NCBI GenBank assembly: GCA_001429555.1
Contig: LMSR01000020.1
Span: 1-64,000, forward strand
DNA length: 64,000 bases
DNA from: Nocardioides sp. Soil797
GTDB taxonomy: Bacteria > Actinomycetota > Actinomycetes > Propionibacteriales > Nocardioidaceae
Direction: 5' to 3'
Below are positions 38,027 to 46,899 of the stretch, one piece after another (position 1 is the stretch's first letter; each line of letters starts with the position of its first letter). A program made the position numbers and the translations under genes. Under the pieces are notes generated by a model. The model was not told where the DNA came from. It searched no databases and saw only the letters and a program-made list of their open reading frames with translations.

Positions 38027-38650
38027 TCAGGCGTTGCTGCTCCAGAAGTCCCAGAACCGGGCCAGGATCAGCACGGCCACCCCGACGTACCAAAGGCCTA
38101 CCACCGTGAAGCGCCATTCCCACAGCACCCGCACCACGCGGCGTACGCCGGAGACGGAGGCGACCTCGTCGACCGCCTTGAGGGTGAACCACCAGGTCAG
38201 CGGGATGGTGACGGCCCAGACCACCATGCACCACGGGCACAGTGCACCGATGCGGTAGAGGCTCTGGAAGATCAGCCAGTGCACGAACACGGTGCCGAGG
38301 ATCGAGCCGATCGCGGCACCGACCGTGATCGCCTTCGGGAGACGGGAACCGGCGACGAGGAGGGCGGCGACGGTGAGCATCACGCTGAAGCCGATGACAC
38401 CCAGGAACGGGTTCGGGAAGCCGAAGACGGCAGCCTGGTCGGTCGCCATCACCGACCCACAGGAGAGCACGGGATTGAAGTTGCAGCTGGGCTGGAAGCT
38501 CGGATCCTCGAGCAGCTTGATCTTGTCGACCGACAGCGTGAACGCCGCGGCCAGGCCCAGGAACGACAGCACGGCCAAGAGGATGCCGGTGCCGCGCCCC
38601 CAGCGGACCGTGTCGCCGGACTCCTCCTCGACCGCCGTCGTGTCGCTCAC
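38027..38650 (-). CDS. VKOR-family disulfide-forming membrane protein
   Basis: This 207-residue VKOR-like protein has four to five helices. The redox centre is CPWC (138-141) and the loop cysteines are Cys56 and Cys64 (FQPSCNFNPVLSCGSVMATD), the bacterial VKOR layout. It reoxidises a periplasmic thiol oxidase and passes electrons to menaquinone. It overlaps the DsbA-like gene by four bases, the classic VKOR/DsbA partnership. In actinobacteria, which lack DsbB, VKOR performs that function. Upstream and downstream genes encode three exported proteins with paired cysteines, likely client proteins. Confidence 0.93.
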   Translation of the reverse strand: MSDTTAVEEESGDTVRWGRGTGILLAVLSFLGLAAAFTLSVDKIKLLEDPSFQPSCNFNPVLSCGSVMATDQAAVFGFPNPFLGVIGFSVMLTVAALLVAGSRLPKAITVGAAIGSILGTVFVHWLIFQSLYRIGALCPWCMVVWAVTIPLTWWFTLKAVDEVASVSGVRRVVRVLWEWRFTVVGLWYVGVAVLILARFWDFWSSNA

Positions 38651-39429
38651 GACTCCTGGGCGTCCTTCACGGCTGCCTCGATGGCGTCGGGAGTGCCTTC
38701 GACGTCCTTGCCGTTGACCTTGACCCGCGGGGTGCCCCCGAAGCCCTTCTCGTTGGTGATCTCGTGGCTGGTGTAGTCGACCCAGTCCTCGAACTCGTTG
38801 TCGTCGATGCAGGTGCTGACGGTGCTCTCGTCGGCGCCGGAGGCCACCGCGAGCTCGGTCAGCTCGGAGTCGGAGAGCCCGGCACCACCCTCGGCCGGCT
38901 GGTTCTCGAACAGGGTGTCGTGCATGGCCAACCAGTTCTTCGGGTCGTCCTTGACCACACAGACCGCGGCGTTGAGGGCACGGCTGGAGTAGTCGTCGCT
39001 CGACATGGAGTCGAGGAAGCCGACCGGACGGAACTCGACCTTCACGTCCTGACCCTCGGCATATCCGTCAATCAGGTCCTTGGCCGCGGTGTGCAGGGCC
39101 GCGCAGTGCGGGCAGGCGAAGTCTTCGACGAGGGTGAGCGTCACCGGGGCATCGGGATTGCCGACGGTGATCCCGCCGTCGTCGGAGAACCCGTCCGGGG
39201 CCGCCACGTAGTCGGGCTCATTGGCCTTCTTGATGAAGATCGTGACCGCCACCGCGATCACCGCCACCAGGGCAAGGACGCCGACCTGCAGAAGGATCTT
39301 GTTGCGGCGCTGCCGCCGCTGCTCCGCCTCCCGGATGGCCTTCGCCTGCTCACGCCGCTCCCGCTTGGCCGCCACCTTCGCGGCGTCGACGGGCTTCTTG
39401 GGCTTGTCACCGGGGCGCTTGCCGGACAT
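38647..39429 (-). CDS. DsbA-like thioredoxin-fold thiol oxidase
   Basis: This 260-residue membrane-anchored thioredoxin-fold protein has a Lys/Arg-rich cytoplasmic start, a single helix (ILLQVGVLALVAVIAVAVTI) and a DsbA domain with CPHC (residues 106-109, in VEDFACPHCAALHTAAKDLI) and the cis-Pro strand GGTPRVKVNGKDV. It forms disulfides in exported proteins and is recycled by the VKOR gene just downstream. Two further cysteines (AAVCVVKDDP and VSTCIDDNEF) are in the helical insertion. ATG 39429 has GAGG at good spacing; GTG 39441 would add four residues. Confidence 0.92.
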   Translation of the reverse strand: MSGKRPGDKPKKPVDAAKVAAKRERREQAKAIREAEQRRQRRNKILLQVGVLALVAVIAVAVTIFIKKANEPDYVAAPDGFSDDGGITVGNPDAPVTLTLVEDFACPHCAALHTAAKDLIDGYAEGQDVKVEFRPVGFLDSMSSDDYSSRALNAAVCVVKDDPKNWLAMHDTLFENQPAEGGAGLSDSELTELAVASGADESTVSTCIDDNEFEDWVDYTSHEITNEKGFGGTPRVKVNGKDVEGTPDAIEAAVKDAQES

Positions 39430-39588
39430 CTCTTCGGACACCTCGTCGTTTCGGGGATGCGGGGTTCAGGTCTCGTGGCACGCTACGACGGCCAACTCGT
39501 TGAAGAATCTACTTGAATCGTTCAAACCTGGGCTGATCCTCGCAGGCCTGTCATCGCGGGCCTGTCATCGCGGGCCGGTGGCCGACGC

Positions 39589-40704
39589 TCAGAGCTTCGA
39601 GCCGGCGATGCTCCACTCCAGCTCGGCGTCGGGCTTCGCTGAGCTGGCACCGTAGGTGGAGCCCACCTTGAGGTCGGCCTTCTCTCCCTTGGTGACGTCG
39701 AAGATGAACTGCGTGGTCTTGCCGCGGTCGAGGGTGTCGACGAGGTCGGCATCACCGAAGCTGGCGGTGCGTTCGGCGATCGAGGCCTGCTTGGCACCGA
39801 GCGCCACCGACTTGCCGGTGGCGACGTTGACCACGAGGTATTCGTCGCCGGCCTCGGCCCAGCCCACCCCGTCGACGTACGGCGTGCGCAGCGTCGAGGT
39901 GATCGTGCAGGGCACCTCGTTGCGCGGAGCCGAGCCACCGGTGCTCCGGCCCTGTCCGCAGGGGAACTGGCTGAAGTTCTGATCGACCGACGGTACGTCG
40001 GCGAGGGCCGCAGCGTCACCGAGATCGACCTTGCCGTCGGACGCGTCGACGACCTGTTCGACGTCGCCGATGCGCAACACGATCTGCAGGTCCTCGGGGT
40101 GTCCTTCGACGCTGACCCAGCGGCTCTCGCGGCTCTGGAACAGCCACGGCTTGGCGGAGTCGAACTCGAGCCCGTCAGCTCCCTTGGTGAGTGAGTAGTC
40201 GGTTCCGTCGGCCCGGAGCAACAGGTCGACGTCATTGGCGGGGGACTTGGAGCTCAGCGCGAAGGCGACCGTTCCTTGCTTGCTCACCTCGACGCGCACG
40301 AAGCTGCCGCCGTCAGGAGCGCTGATCGCCTCCTGCTTCTTGGTGGCCGGCACCTCGTCGACGGGTTCGCCGGCCGCCACCTCCAGCCGGATCCAGGGCA
40401 GCACGACCTGGCCCCCGTTGACCAGAGGATCGTTCACGTCGGCGGCGTGGACCACCTGACCGAACGCCGCACTGTCCTTGTCGACTGGCGTGTCGTCGGG
40501 GTCGTCGCCGCCGACCAGCTTGAGACCCAGGATGAGTGCGACCACGGCCACGACGGCCACCACCGAGATGGCCGCGGGCAGCCAACGTGCCGATCCCTCG
40601 CCGTCGCCACCATCGGTGGACCCACCGGTCTGCGGGTGGCTCGTCGGCTGGTCCTTCGGCTGGTTCGTGGGGTCTGGCGTCGAATCGTCGTTGCGCTCGG
40701 TCAT
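39589..40704 (-). CDS. Membrane-anchored two-cysteine protein, paralogue 3
   Basis: This 371-residue protein has a disordered cytoplasmic N-terminus rich in Asp/Gln/Thr, one helix (LPAAISVVAVVAVVALILGL) and an extracytoplasmic domain: SAPDGGSFVRVEV, RWVSVEGHPEDLQIVLRIGD, SDGKVDLGDAAALADVP and RTPYVDGVGWAEAGDEYLVV. The only two cysteines are FPCGQG and VPCTITS, 17 residues apart. It is homologous to paralogue 2 over the whole domain. It lies 159 bp upstream of the DsbA-like gene on the same strand and may be transcribed with the cassette. No catalytic motif is visible. Surface binding or sensing is the best guess. Confidence 0.75.
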   Translation of the reverse strand: MTERNDDSTPDPTNQPKDQPTSHPQTGGSTDGGDGEGSARWLPAAISVVAVVAVVALILGLKLVGGDDPDDTPVDKDSAAFGQVVHAADVNDPLVNGGQVVLPWIRLEVAAGEPVDEVPATKKQEAISAPDGGSFVRVEVSKQGTVAFALSSKSPANDVDLLLRADGTDYSLTKGADGLEFDSAKPWLFQSRESRWVSVEGHPEDLQIVLRIGDVEQVVDASDGKVDLGDAAALADVPSVDQNFSQFPCGQGRSTGGSAPRNEVPCTITSTLRTPYVDGVGWAEAGDEYLVVNVATGKSVALGAKQASIAERTASFGDADLVDTLDRGKTTQFIFDVTKGEKADLKVGSTYGASSAKPDAELEWSIAGSKL

Positions 40705-40908
40705 GGGGGTCTCCTTCCGGCGTGCACCGGATCCTTCCGGCACGTGTCGGGCTCCCGCCATTCTTCCATCCCACCCCACCCCTCCGGCAGTAACGCGGGG
40801 TTATCGACGCTGAACACGTGCTGTGACGCCCGATTTCGTCAACGGCACCGCACAAGTGCCGGCGTACGGCCGCCCGGCGTACGGCGTGCTCCGCCGCCCG
40901 GCACCCGG

Positions 40909-41805
40909 TCAGCGAGCGGTGCGTCGCGCGATCCGCAGCAGCGCGGCAGCCGCGGGATCGAGGGTTCGGTCCTTGCGCCAGATCGCGGTCAGGGGCCGTT
41001 CGAGGTCGAGGTCGTGGGCGACCTCGACCAGCTCGCCGGTCTCGAGGGCCGGCCGGACGGCATACGGAGTGACGACGGCTGGCCCAATACCGGCGTGGAC
41101 AGCCCCGACCATCGCCGTGGTGGAGGTGGCCACCATGGAGATCTTCGGCTGCGCGGCCAGCGCCCGCTCGAAGGTGTCTCGGGTGCCGCTGCCCTGCTCT
41201 CGTACGACGAACTCGGCCCTCAGCAGTTGCTCGCGCGACAGGGGAGTGCTTCGGCGTGCCCACGGGTGACCGGCAGGCACCACCATCGTCAGCCGGTCGG
41301 AGCCGACCACCTGTCGCGCCACGTCGGTGGCCACCACGGCGGTCTCGACGAATCCCAACACGCACTCGCCGTTGCGCACGAGCGCATCAACGGCATCGCT
41401 GTTGACCACCTGCACCCGTGGGTGGATGCCCGGCAGCGTCGCGCGCAGCTCGCCGATCCACCGCGGCAACATGAACTCGGCGACGGTCAGGCTCGCCGCG
41501 ATCGGCAGGTCCTGGCCCTCTTGGCTGCGTTGGGCGCCCAGTGCGGTCAACCCACTCCGCACCGTGTCCACCTGGTGGAGCAGATCGCGGGCCCAGGCAG
41601 CGATGGTGGTGCCGTCGGCGGTGAGTCGCGTGCCACGGGCCGATCGCTCGGCGACGGTGAGCTGCCACCGGGTCTCGAAGGCTCGAAGGGTGGCGCTGGC
41701 CGCGGGCTGCGAGACCTCGAGTCGGCGACCGGCGGCGCCCAGACTGCCGGTCTCCTCGAGATGGACGAGCAGGCGTAGCGCCTGCAGATCCAGTTCCCTA
41801 CTCAT
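40909..41805 (-). CDS. LysR-family regulator, divergent from yeiH-like gene
   Basis: This 298-residue regulator has an N-terminal winged helix-turn-helix (ALRLLVHLEETGSLGAAGRR, then VSQPAASATLRAFE) and a LysR substrate-binding domain. The sequence shows the CysB/YeiE-like effector region with QGSGTRDTFERAL. It is divergent from the UPF0324 exporter gene, and a LysR-type box (ATAAC-cagaa-GTTAT, 41804-41818) overlaps its start codon. This arrangement, with YeiH, recurs across bacteria and often responds to sulfur compounds. The regulator likely activates yeiH in response to a sulfonate or sulfite-type signal. Confidence 0.9.
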   Translation of the reverse strand: MSRELDLQALRLLVHLEETGSLGAAGRRLEVSQPAASATLRAFETRWQLTVAERSARGTRLTADGTTIAAWARDLLHQVDTVRSGLTALGAQRSQEGQDLPIAASLTVAEFMLPRWIGELRATLPGIHPRVQVVNSDAVDALVRNGECVLGFVETAVVATDVARQVVGSDRLTMVVPAGHPWARRSTPLSREQLLRAEFVVREQGSGTRDTFERALAAQPKISMVATSTTAMVGAVHAGIGPAVVTPYAVRPALETGELVEVAHDLDLERPLTAIWRKDRTLDPAAAALLRIARRTAR

Positions 41806-41818
41806 AACCAGAAGTTAT
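41804..41818. promoter_or_regulatory. LysR-type operator
   Basis: ATAAC-cagaa-GTTAT is a 15-bp palindrome of the T-N11-A type. It sits in the divergent region and overlaps the LysR start codon at 41803-41805, so binding should affect both lysR and the exporter gene starting at 41876. Confidence 0.6.
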
Positions 41819-41875
41819 AGCCCATCGCGACAGCGGGGTCTACCGGTCCCACCGGCGGTGGCGGAGCGTGGACCC

Positions 41876-42943
41876 ATGACCTCGACAACCACCTCCGGCC
41901 GGGCCACAGAGGCTGCCACGGAGACCGCAACGGAGGCCGCCACCTCCACACACCAGCGGCCCCAGCCCCACCGCTTCACCGACATGGGCCGCCGGCTCGT
42001 CGTCACGGCCTCGGCGGCCGCGGCCTCGCTGTTGATCAGCCTGAAGATGCCGCTGCTCGGGCCGTTGCTGGTGGCGTTGGTCCTCGGCGTGGTCTGCGCA
42101 AACCTCGGCCCCACCGGCCGCCACCTCGTGGGGCAGTCGCCCCGCGTCGACGCGTTCCTGCTGCGCGCCGGCGTCGTGCTCCTCGGGCTCAAGGTGGTCG
42201 TCGCCGACGTGATCGACCTGGGCGTCGGGGCCCTGACCGTCGTGCTGGTTACCGTCATCGCGACGTACGCCGTCACGCAGGTCGTCGGCCGCGCACTGGG
42301 GCTCGACCGGGAGCTGACCACGTTGATCGCGGCGGGGTTCTCGATCTGTGGTGCGGCCGCGGTGGCAGCGGTCGAGTCGTCGATCCGGGCCCGGCCCCGC
42401 GACGTCGGACTGGCCGTTGCCCTGGTGACCGCCTTCGGCAGCCTCATGATCGTCGTCGTTCCCACGCTCGGGGAGATCATCGGGCTCGACCAGCAGCAGA
42501 GCGCGGTGTGGGCGGGGGCCAGCATCCACGAGGTCGCCCAGGTCGTTGCGGCCGCGTCACTGGTGGGCGGGGGAGCAGCGGCACTCGCGACCGCGATGTC
42601 GGTGAAGCTGGCGCGGGTGGCGCTGCTCGCACCGGTGCAGGTGGTGTCGGGCCGACTCTGCCGCGTCGACCGCCAGGGGCGCGAAGGCGCGCTCGTCCCG
42701 CTGTCCCTCATCGGGTTCCTGGCTGCGGTCGCAGTGCGTGCCTCCGGCCTGCTCCCTGCGACGGCACTCGACCTGGCGAGTGACGTGACCACCTGTCTGC
42801 TGGCCGCCGCGATGTTCGGGCTGGGGACGACGATCGTGGCGCGCCAGCTGTGGCCACTGCCGGTGAAGGCCCTGCTCCTGGCCGTGATCGCGACGCTGGT
42901 CGCGGGCGGAGTCTCGCTGGCGCTGGTCGTGCTGCTGGTGTGA
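41876..42943 (+). CDS. YeiH/UPF0324-family putative sulfate/sulfonate exporter
   Basis: This 355-residue membrane protein has a Thr/Ala-rich N-terminal tail and about ten helices. The signature GFSICGAAAVAAVESSIRA, then WAGASIHEVAQVVAAASLVG and ARVALLAPVQVV match UPF0324 (YeiH) proteins, which are annotated as sulfate exporters on genetic grounds. The Cys in ICGAAA and the His in IHEVAQ are conserved in the family. The LysR gene is divergent, the usual arrangement. The gene lies 122 bp upstream of an osmoprotectant-type ABC operon on the same strand, but a palindrome between them suggests separate control. Confidence 0.88.
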   Translation: MTSTTTSGRATEAATETATEAATSTHQRPQPHRFTDMGRRLVVTASAAAASLLISLKMPLLGPLLVALVLGVVCANLGPTGRHLVGQSPRVDAFLLRAGVVLLGLKVVVADVIDLGVGALTVVLVTVIATYAVTQVVGRALGLDRELTTLIAAGFSICGAAAVAAVESSIRARPRDVGLAVALVTAFGSLMIVVVPTLGEIIGLDQQQSAVWAGASIHEVAQVVAAASLVGGGAAALATAMSVKLARVALLAPVQVVSGRLCRVDRQGREGALVPLSLIGFLAAVAVRASGLLPATALDLASDVTTCLLAAAMFGLGTTIVARQLWPLPVKALLLAVIATLVAGGVSLALVVLLV

Positions 42944-43013
42944 TCGACAGCGGCGATTCGGCGGCGAGCTCGGTGCGGCCGACACGCCGTTGCCGCACCT
43001 CACGGCCCGGATG

Positions 43014-43028
43014 TGGTTGGCTCAACCA
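43014..43028. promoter_or_regulatory. Palindrome upstream of the ABC-transporter operon
   Basis: TGGTTG-gct-CAACCA has perfect 6-base arms 36 bp before the first permease start. It could be the operator of an unidentified regulator. Confidence 0.4.
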
Positions 43029-43064
43029 GGCCCATCAGCTGATCGAAGAGGTGATCCGACGGCA

Positions 43065-43706
43065 ATGCGCGACTTCGTGAAGGACCGCTGGGGCGAGATC
43101 CTCTACAACGCCCTCCAGCATGCGAACCTGGTCTTCCAGGCCGTCCTGCTGGCCACGATCATTGCCGTGTTGCTGGCCGTGATCATCAACAAGTTCCAGA
43201 AGCTGGAGTCCGTCGCCAACATGCTCTCGGCGATCGGGCTGACCATCCCGTCCTTCGCCCTGGTCGGCCTCCTGCTCCCGCTCACCAAGATCGGCGCCAT
43301 GACGGCGTTCATCTGTGTCGCCTTCTACGCTGCTCTGCCGATCCTGCGCAACGCAGTGGTCGGCTTCAGCCAGGTCGACGCCGACCTGCTCGAGTCGGCC
43401 AAGGGCATGGGGATGAGCGAGCTCGGCATCCTGATGCGGGTCCGGCTTCCGTTGGCCTGGCCGGTGATCCACGCGGGTGTCCGCACCTCCGTGCAGATGT
43501 CGATGGGCATCGCCGCCATCGCCGCCTACGTGCTCGGGCCCGGTCTGGGCGGCTACATCTTCACCGCCATCACCCAGGCCGGCAACGAGAACGCCGTTCG
43601 CTATGCCTTGGTCGGCACGATCGGCATCATCATCGTCGCCCTGATCGCCGACCTGTTGATGCTCCTGCTGGGGCGCCTGACCATCTCGAAGGGAATCCGC
43701 GCATGA
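43065..43706 (+). CDS. Osmoprotectant-type ABC transporter permease 1
   Basis: This 213-residue permease has five to six helices. The EAA loop is GFSQVDADLLESAKGMGMSE (Glu-Ser-Ala-Lys-Gly), and IGLTIPSFALVGLLLPLTKI is typical of OpuCB/ProW-like permeases. It should pair with the second permease and the ATPase encoded downstream. The ATPase gene starts at the ATGA overlap 43703-43706, so translation is coupled. ATG 43065 lies directly before the first helix; a longer in-frame extension has no family resemblance. Substrate is likely glycine betaine, choline, carnitine or another quaternary amine. Confidence 0.9.
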   Translation: MRDFVKDRWGEILYNALQHANLVFQAVLLATIIAVLLAVIINKFQKLESVANMLSAIGLTIPSFALVGLLLPLTKIGAMTAFICVAFYAALPILRNAVVGFSQVDADLLESAKGMGMSELGILMRVRLPLAWPVIHAGVRTSVQMSMGIAAIAAYVLGPGLGGYIFTAITQAGNENAVRYALVGTIGIIIVALIADLLMLLLGRLTISKGIRA

Positions 43707-44965
43707 CTGACATCCAGGCCACCGGTCGACCGAGCGATGCGAGTGGCGGCGAGCGGGCAGTCAGCGGCGCCGAGCTCCGCCTCGAGAACGTGGTGAAGCG
43801 GTACGCCGGACAGAAGGTCGCCGCGGTCGAGTCACTCTCCCTGACCATCCCGGCAGGGGAGATCGTCGCGTTCGTGGGTCCCTCGGGCTGCGGGAAGACG
43901 ACGTCGCTGAAGATGATCAACCGCCTGATCGAGCCCACGTCGGGCACGATCATGATCGATGGCCACGACATCAAGCAGGACAGCGCAAACAGCCTGCGGC
44001 GCAAGATCGGATACGTGATCCAGGGTGGGAGCCTCTTCCCGCACATGACCGTGGCGACCAACGTCGGTGTGGTCCCGAAGATGCTCGGTTGGGACAAGAA
44101 GCGGATCAGCAAGCGCACCGACGAACTCCTCGACCTGGTCGGCCTCGACCCCGACCGCTACCGCGACCGCTACCCCCGTGAGCTGTCGGGTGGCCAGCAG
44201 CAGCGCGTCGGTGTGGCCCGCGGCCTGGCCGCCGACCCACCGGTGATCCTGATGGACGAACCGTTCGGTGCCGTCGACCCGATCACCCGTCAGCGACTGC
44301 AGGACGAGCTGATCAGCATCCAACGCGAGCTGGGCAAGACCATCGTGTGCGTCACCCACGACATCGACGAGGCGATCAAGCTCGGTGACCGGATCCTGAT
44401 CCTCCAGGAGGGCGCCAACATCGCCCAGTACGACACCCCGGAGAACATCCTTGCCGCGCCGGCCAACGACTTCGTGGCCGACTTCGTCGGGGCCGGGTCG
44501 ACACTCAAGCAGCTGTCCCTGACTCGTGTGCGCAGCCTCGACCTCAGCCACCCGACGATGGCTCGAGTCGGCGACGACATGGCGCCGGTCCTGCAGCAGG
44601 CCGAACAGGCCGGCGATGAGACGGTCGTCGTGCTCGACGACCGCGAACGTCCGGTCGCCTGGCCGTGGCTGCGCCAGATGCGCAACAACTCGAAGGTGCT
44701 GGGCTCGCCTCGCGAGAACCTGGTCACCCTCGACCACGCAGCCACCCTCAACGATGCGCTCGACACCATGCTGACCTCCACCCACTCGAAGGTGATCGTC
44801 ACCGGTGACCGCGACAAGTACCTCGGAGTCCTCGACTTCGAGACGGTCACCGATCACATGCGCCAGGCCGAGCGCGACGCGGCCCAGCACGTGGAGGAGG
44901 CCAGGTCCGAGGAGTCCGCGGCTCCGCCAGCCGGCGCCCCGACAGGGGAGGGCAGTCATGACTGA
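43703..44965 (+). CDS. Osmoprotectant-type ABC transporter ATPase with CBS domains
   Basis: This 420-residue ATPase has Walker A GPSGCGKTT, Q-loop region YVIQGGSLFPHMTV, signature ELSGGQQQRVGVARGL, Walker B VILMDEPFGAVDP and the switch His THDIDEA, in order. From about residue 265 a CBS-like pair follows (ENLVTLDHAATLNDALDTML and VIVTGDRDKYLGVLDFETV), as in OpuCA/ProV. In OpuA the CBS module senses ionic strength; the same is likely here. The C-terminal tail is Glu/Ala-rich. The stop overlaps the second permease start by eight bases. Confidence 0.93.
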   Translation: MTDIQATGRPSDASGGERAVSGAELRLENVVKRYAGQKVAAVESLSLTIPAGEIVAFVGPSGCGKTTSLKMINRLIEPTSGTIMIDGHDIKQDSANSLRRKIGYVIQGGSLFPHMTVATNVGVVPKMLGWDKKRISKRTDELLDLVGLDPDRYRDRYPRELSGGQQQRVGVARGLAADPPVILMDEPFGAVDPITRQRLQDELISIQRELGKTIVCVTHDIDEAIKLGDRILILQEGANIAQYDTPENILAAPANDFVADFVGAGSTLKQLSLTRVRSLDLSHPTMARVGDDMAPVLQQAEQAGDETVVVLDDRERPVAWPWLRQMRNNSKVLGSPRENLVTLDHAATLNDALDTMLTSTHSKVIVTGDRDKYLGVLDFETVTDHMRQAERDAAQHVEEARSEESAAPPAGAPTGEGSHD

Positions 44966-45893
44966 TCCCTCCCTGGTCGACGTCGAGTCGCTCGACCAGC
45001 ATCCGGATTCCCTCGCCTCCGAGGAGGCCGAGCCCACGGGCCGGGCGAAGGGTCGCGTCATCACCCGCGAGATGGTGCTGATGCTGACCGTCCCGCCGAT
45101 CCTGATCGCCGCGATCTTCGGCGGCTTCGTCTGGTGGCGTCAGACCGCGAAGCTCGACATCGTCGAGCAGAACCAGCTCAACTGGGCCGTGCTCTTCCAG
45201 AGCCACTGGCACCAGGTCTTTCCGAGCTGGAACCCGCTCGACTGGCACAAGCCGTTCCCGAGCTGGAACCCCTCGAGCTGGTACGACGGCCCGTTGCTGC
45301 AAGGACTGATCTGGGAGCACATCCTCCTGACCGTGGTGTCCGCGATCATCGTGGTGCTGATCGCCGTACCGCTCGGGATCATGCTCACCCGCCGCGGACT
45401 CAACGTACTGGCTCCGCTGGTGGTCGGCGTCGCGAACGGCGGCCAGGCAGCGCCGTCCGTGGGCCTGATCGTCCTGCTCTTCCTCTGGCTCCAGGGCGGT
45501 TTCTGGACCGCGGTCATCGCCCTCAGCCTCTATGGGATCCTTCCCGTCCTGCGCAACACCATCGTCGGCATCCAGAGCGTGGACCCGACACTGGTCGAGG
45601 CGGGCCGCGGCCTCGGCATGACCAACCGGATGACCCTGTTCAAGATCGAGCTGCCGCTGTCGATCCCGGTGATCATGGCCGGCGTACGAACCTCGCTGGT
45701 GCTGATCGCCGGCACCGCCTCGCTGGCGTGCTTCATCGACGCCGGCGGGTTGGGCGAGATCCTGCAGACCGGCATCTCCCTGTTCAAGTTCTCGCTGATG
45801 GTGACCGGCGCCGTACTGATCGCATGCCTTGCCCTGTTCATCGAATGGCTCGGGCGCGTTCTCGAGCTGGTCACCCGACCGAAGGGGATCTGA
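44958..45893 (+). CDS. Osmoprotectant-type ABC transporter permease 2 with Trp-rich insert
   Basis: This 311-residue permease has one N-terminal helix, an unusual segment and then five helices with the EAA loop SVDPTLVEAGRGLGMTNRMT. The segment at about residues 75-112 holds two tandem 12-residue repeats (FPSWNPLDWHKP and FPSWNPSSWYDG), encoded by a 36-bp repeat starting at 45222 and 45258. This Trp-rich loop is predicted to be outside the membrane and is not a standard part of OpuCD/ProW permeases. It might contact the binding protein or bind an aromatic ligand. ATG 44958 overlaps the ATPase stop; the SBP gene follows two bases later. Confidence 0.88.
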   Translation: MTDPSLVDVESLDQHPDSLASEEAEPTGRAKGRVITREMVLMLTVPPILIAAIFGGFVWWRQTAKLDIVEQNQLNWAVLFQSHWHQVFPSWNPLDWHKPFPSWNPSSWYDGPLLQGLIWEHILLTVVSAIIVVLIAVPLGIMLTRRGLNVLAPLVVGVANGGQAAPSVGLIVLLFLWLQGGFWTAVIALSLYGILPVLRNTIVGIQSVDPTLVEAGRGLGMTNRMTLFKIELPLSIPVIMAGVRTSLVLIAGTASLACFIDAGGLGEILQTGISLFKFSLMVTGAVLIACLALFIEWLGRVLELVTRPKGI

Positions 45894-45894
45894 G

Positions 45895-46893
45895 ATGTAC
45901 GACGCCTGGCGTCGCCGACGCTCTCGGCTCGCACTGGTCAGTGTCGTGTCGGTGATGGCGCTGCTGCTGAGCAGCTGCTTCCTCGGCACTGCGGCTGGTC
46001 CGATCCGCAAGGGAGAGCTCGCTGGTCCGGTGGCTGACGTCAAGTCGCTCGACGGGCTCAGCATCTCCATCGGGTCGAAGAACTTCAGCGAGAACATCAT
46101 TCTCGGCAAGATGGCCGTCACCCTGCTCGCCTCGGCCGGCGCCGACGTCACCGACCTGACCAACATCCCCGGAAGCGCCGCGGCTCGACAGGCGCAGATC
46201 GAGGGCCAGATCGAGGCGATGTGGGAATACACCGGCACCGGCTGGATCACCTACCTGGGGCACACCAAGCCGATCCCCGACGAGAAGAAGCAGTACGACG
46301 CCGTCCGCGACGAGGACCTCGAGAAGAACCATCTGGTGTGGCTGCCACCGGCGCCGATGAACAACACCTATGGCTTCGCCATCACGCCCGAGGTCAAGAA
46401 GAAGTTCGGGATCACCAAGCTCTCGGAGATCCAGAAGCTGCCGGTCGCCCAGCGCACCTTCTGTGTCGAGTCCGAGTTCACGAACCGGCCGGACGGTCTG
46501 CCCGGGATGCTCAAGACCTACGACATTCCGCTCGGTGCCAAGGGTGTCCCGCAGAAGAATCTGAGGACCTACCAGACCGGAGCGGTCTACAGCGCCACGG
46601 CGAAGGGGGAGTGCAACTTCGGTGAGGTCTTCACCACTGACGGTCGCATCATCGCCCTCGACCTCACCGTGTTGGAGGACGACCGCAACTACTTCCCGAA
46701 GTACAACGTCTCGCTCGTGGTCAACGAAGACATCCTCGATGAGTACCCGCAGATCGAGGACCTCTTCGCGCCGGTGACCGAGAAGCTCACCGATGAGGTG
46801 CTGCTCAAGCTCAACGCGCAGGTGGACGTCGATGGCAAGGAGCCGGTCGACGTGGCCTACGACTGGCTGAAGGAAGAAGGATTCGTCAAGTAG
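45895..46893 (+). CDS. Substrate-binding lipoprotein of the osmoprotectant-type ABC transporter
   Basis: This 332-residue lipoprotein has an Arg-rich start and a lipobox ALLLSSC. The mature part shows SISIGSKNFSENIILGKMAV, then MWEYTGTGWITYLGHTKPIP, PAPMNNTYGFAITPEV, and TDGRIIALDLTVLEDDRNYF. These match OpuAC/ProX-type binding proteins; SKNFSEN and the Trp/Tyr residues would line the aromatic cage for a quaternary amine. Two cysteines (RTFCVESEF, KGECNFGE) might form a disulfide. It is the fourth gene of the operon and starts two bases after permease 2. A bidirectional hairpin follows. Confidence 0.92.
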   Translation: MYDAWRRRRSRLALVSVVSVMALLLSSCFLGTAAGPIRKGELAGPVADVKSLDGLSISIGSKNFSENIILGKMAVTLLASAGADVTDLTNIPGSAAARQAQIEGQIEAMWEYTGTGWITYLGHTKPIPDEKKQYDAVRDEDLEKNHLVWLPPAPMNNTYGFAITPEVKKKFGITKLSEIQKLPVAQRTFCVESEFTNRPDGLPGMLKTYDIPLGAKGVPQKNLRTYQTGAVYSATAKGECNFGEVFTTDGRIIALDLTVLEDDRNYFPKYNVSLVVNEDILDEYPQIEDLFAPVTEKLTDEVLLKLNAQVDVDGKEPVDVAYDWLKEEGFVK

Positions 46894-46899
46894 CGGCGA

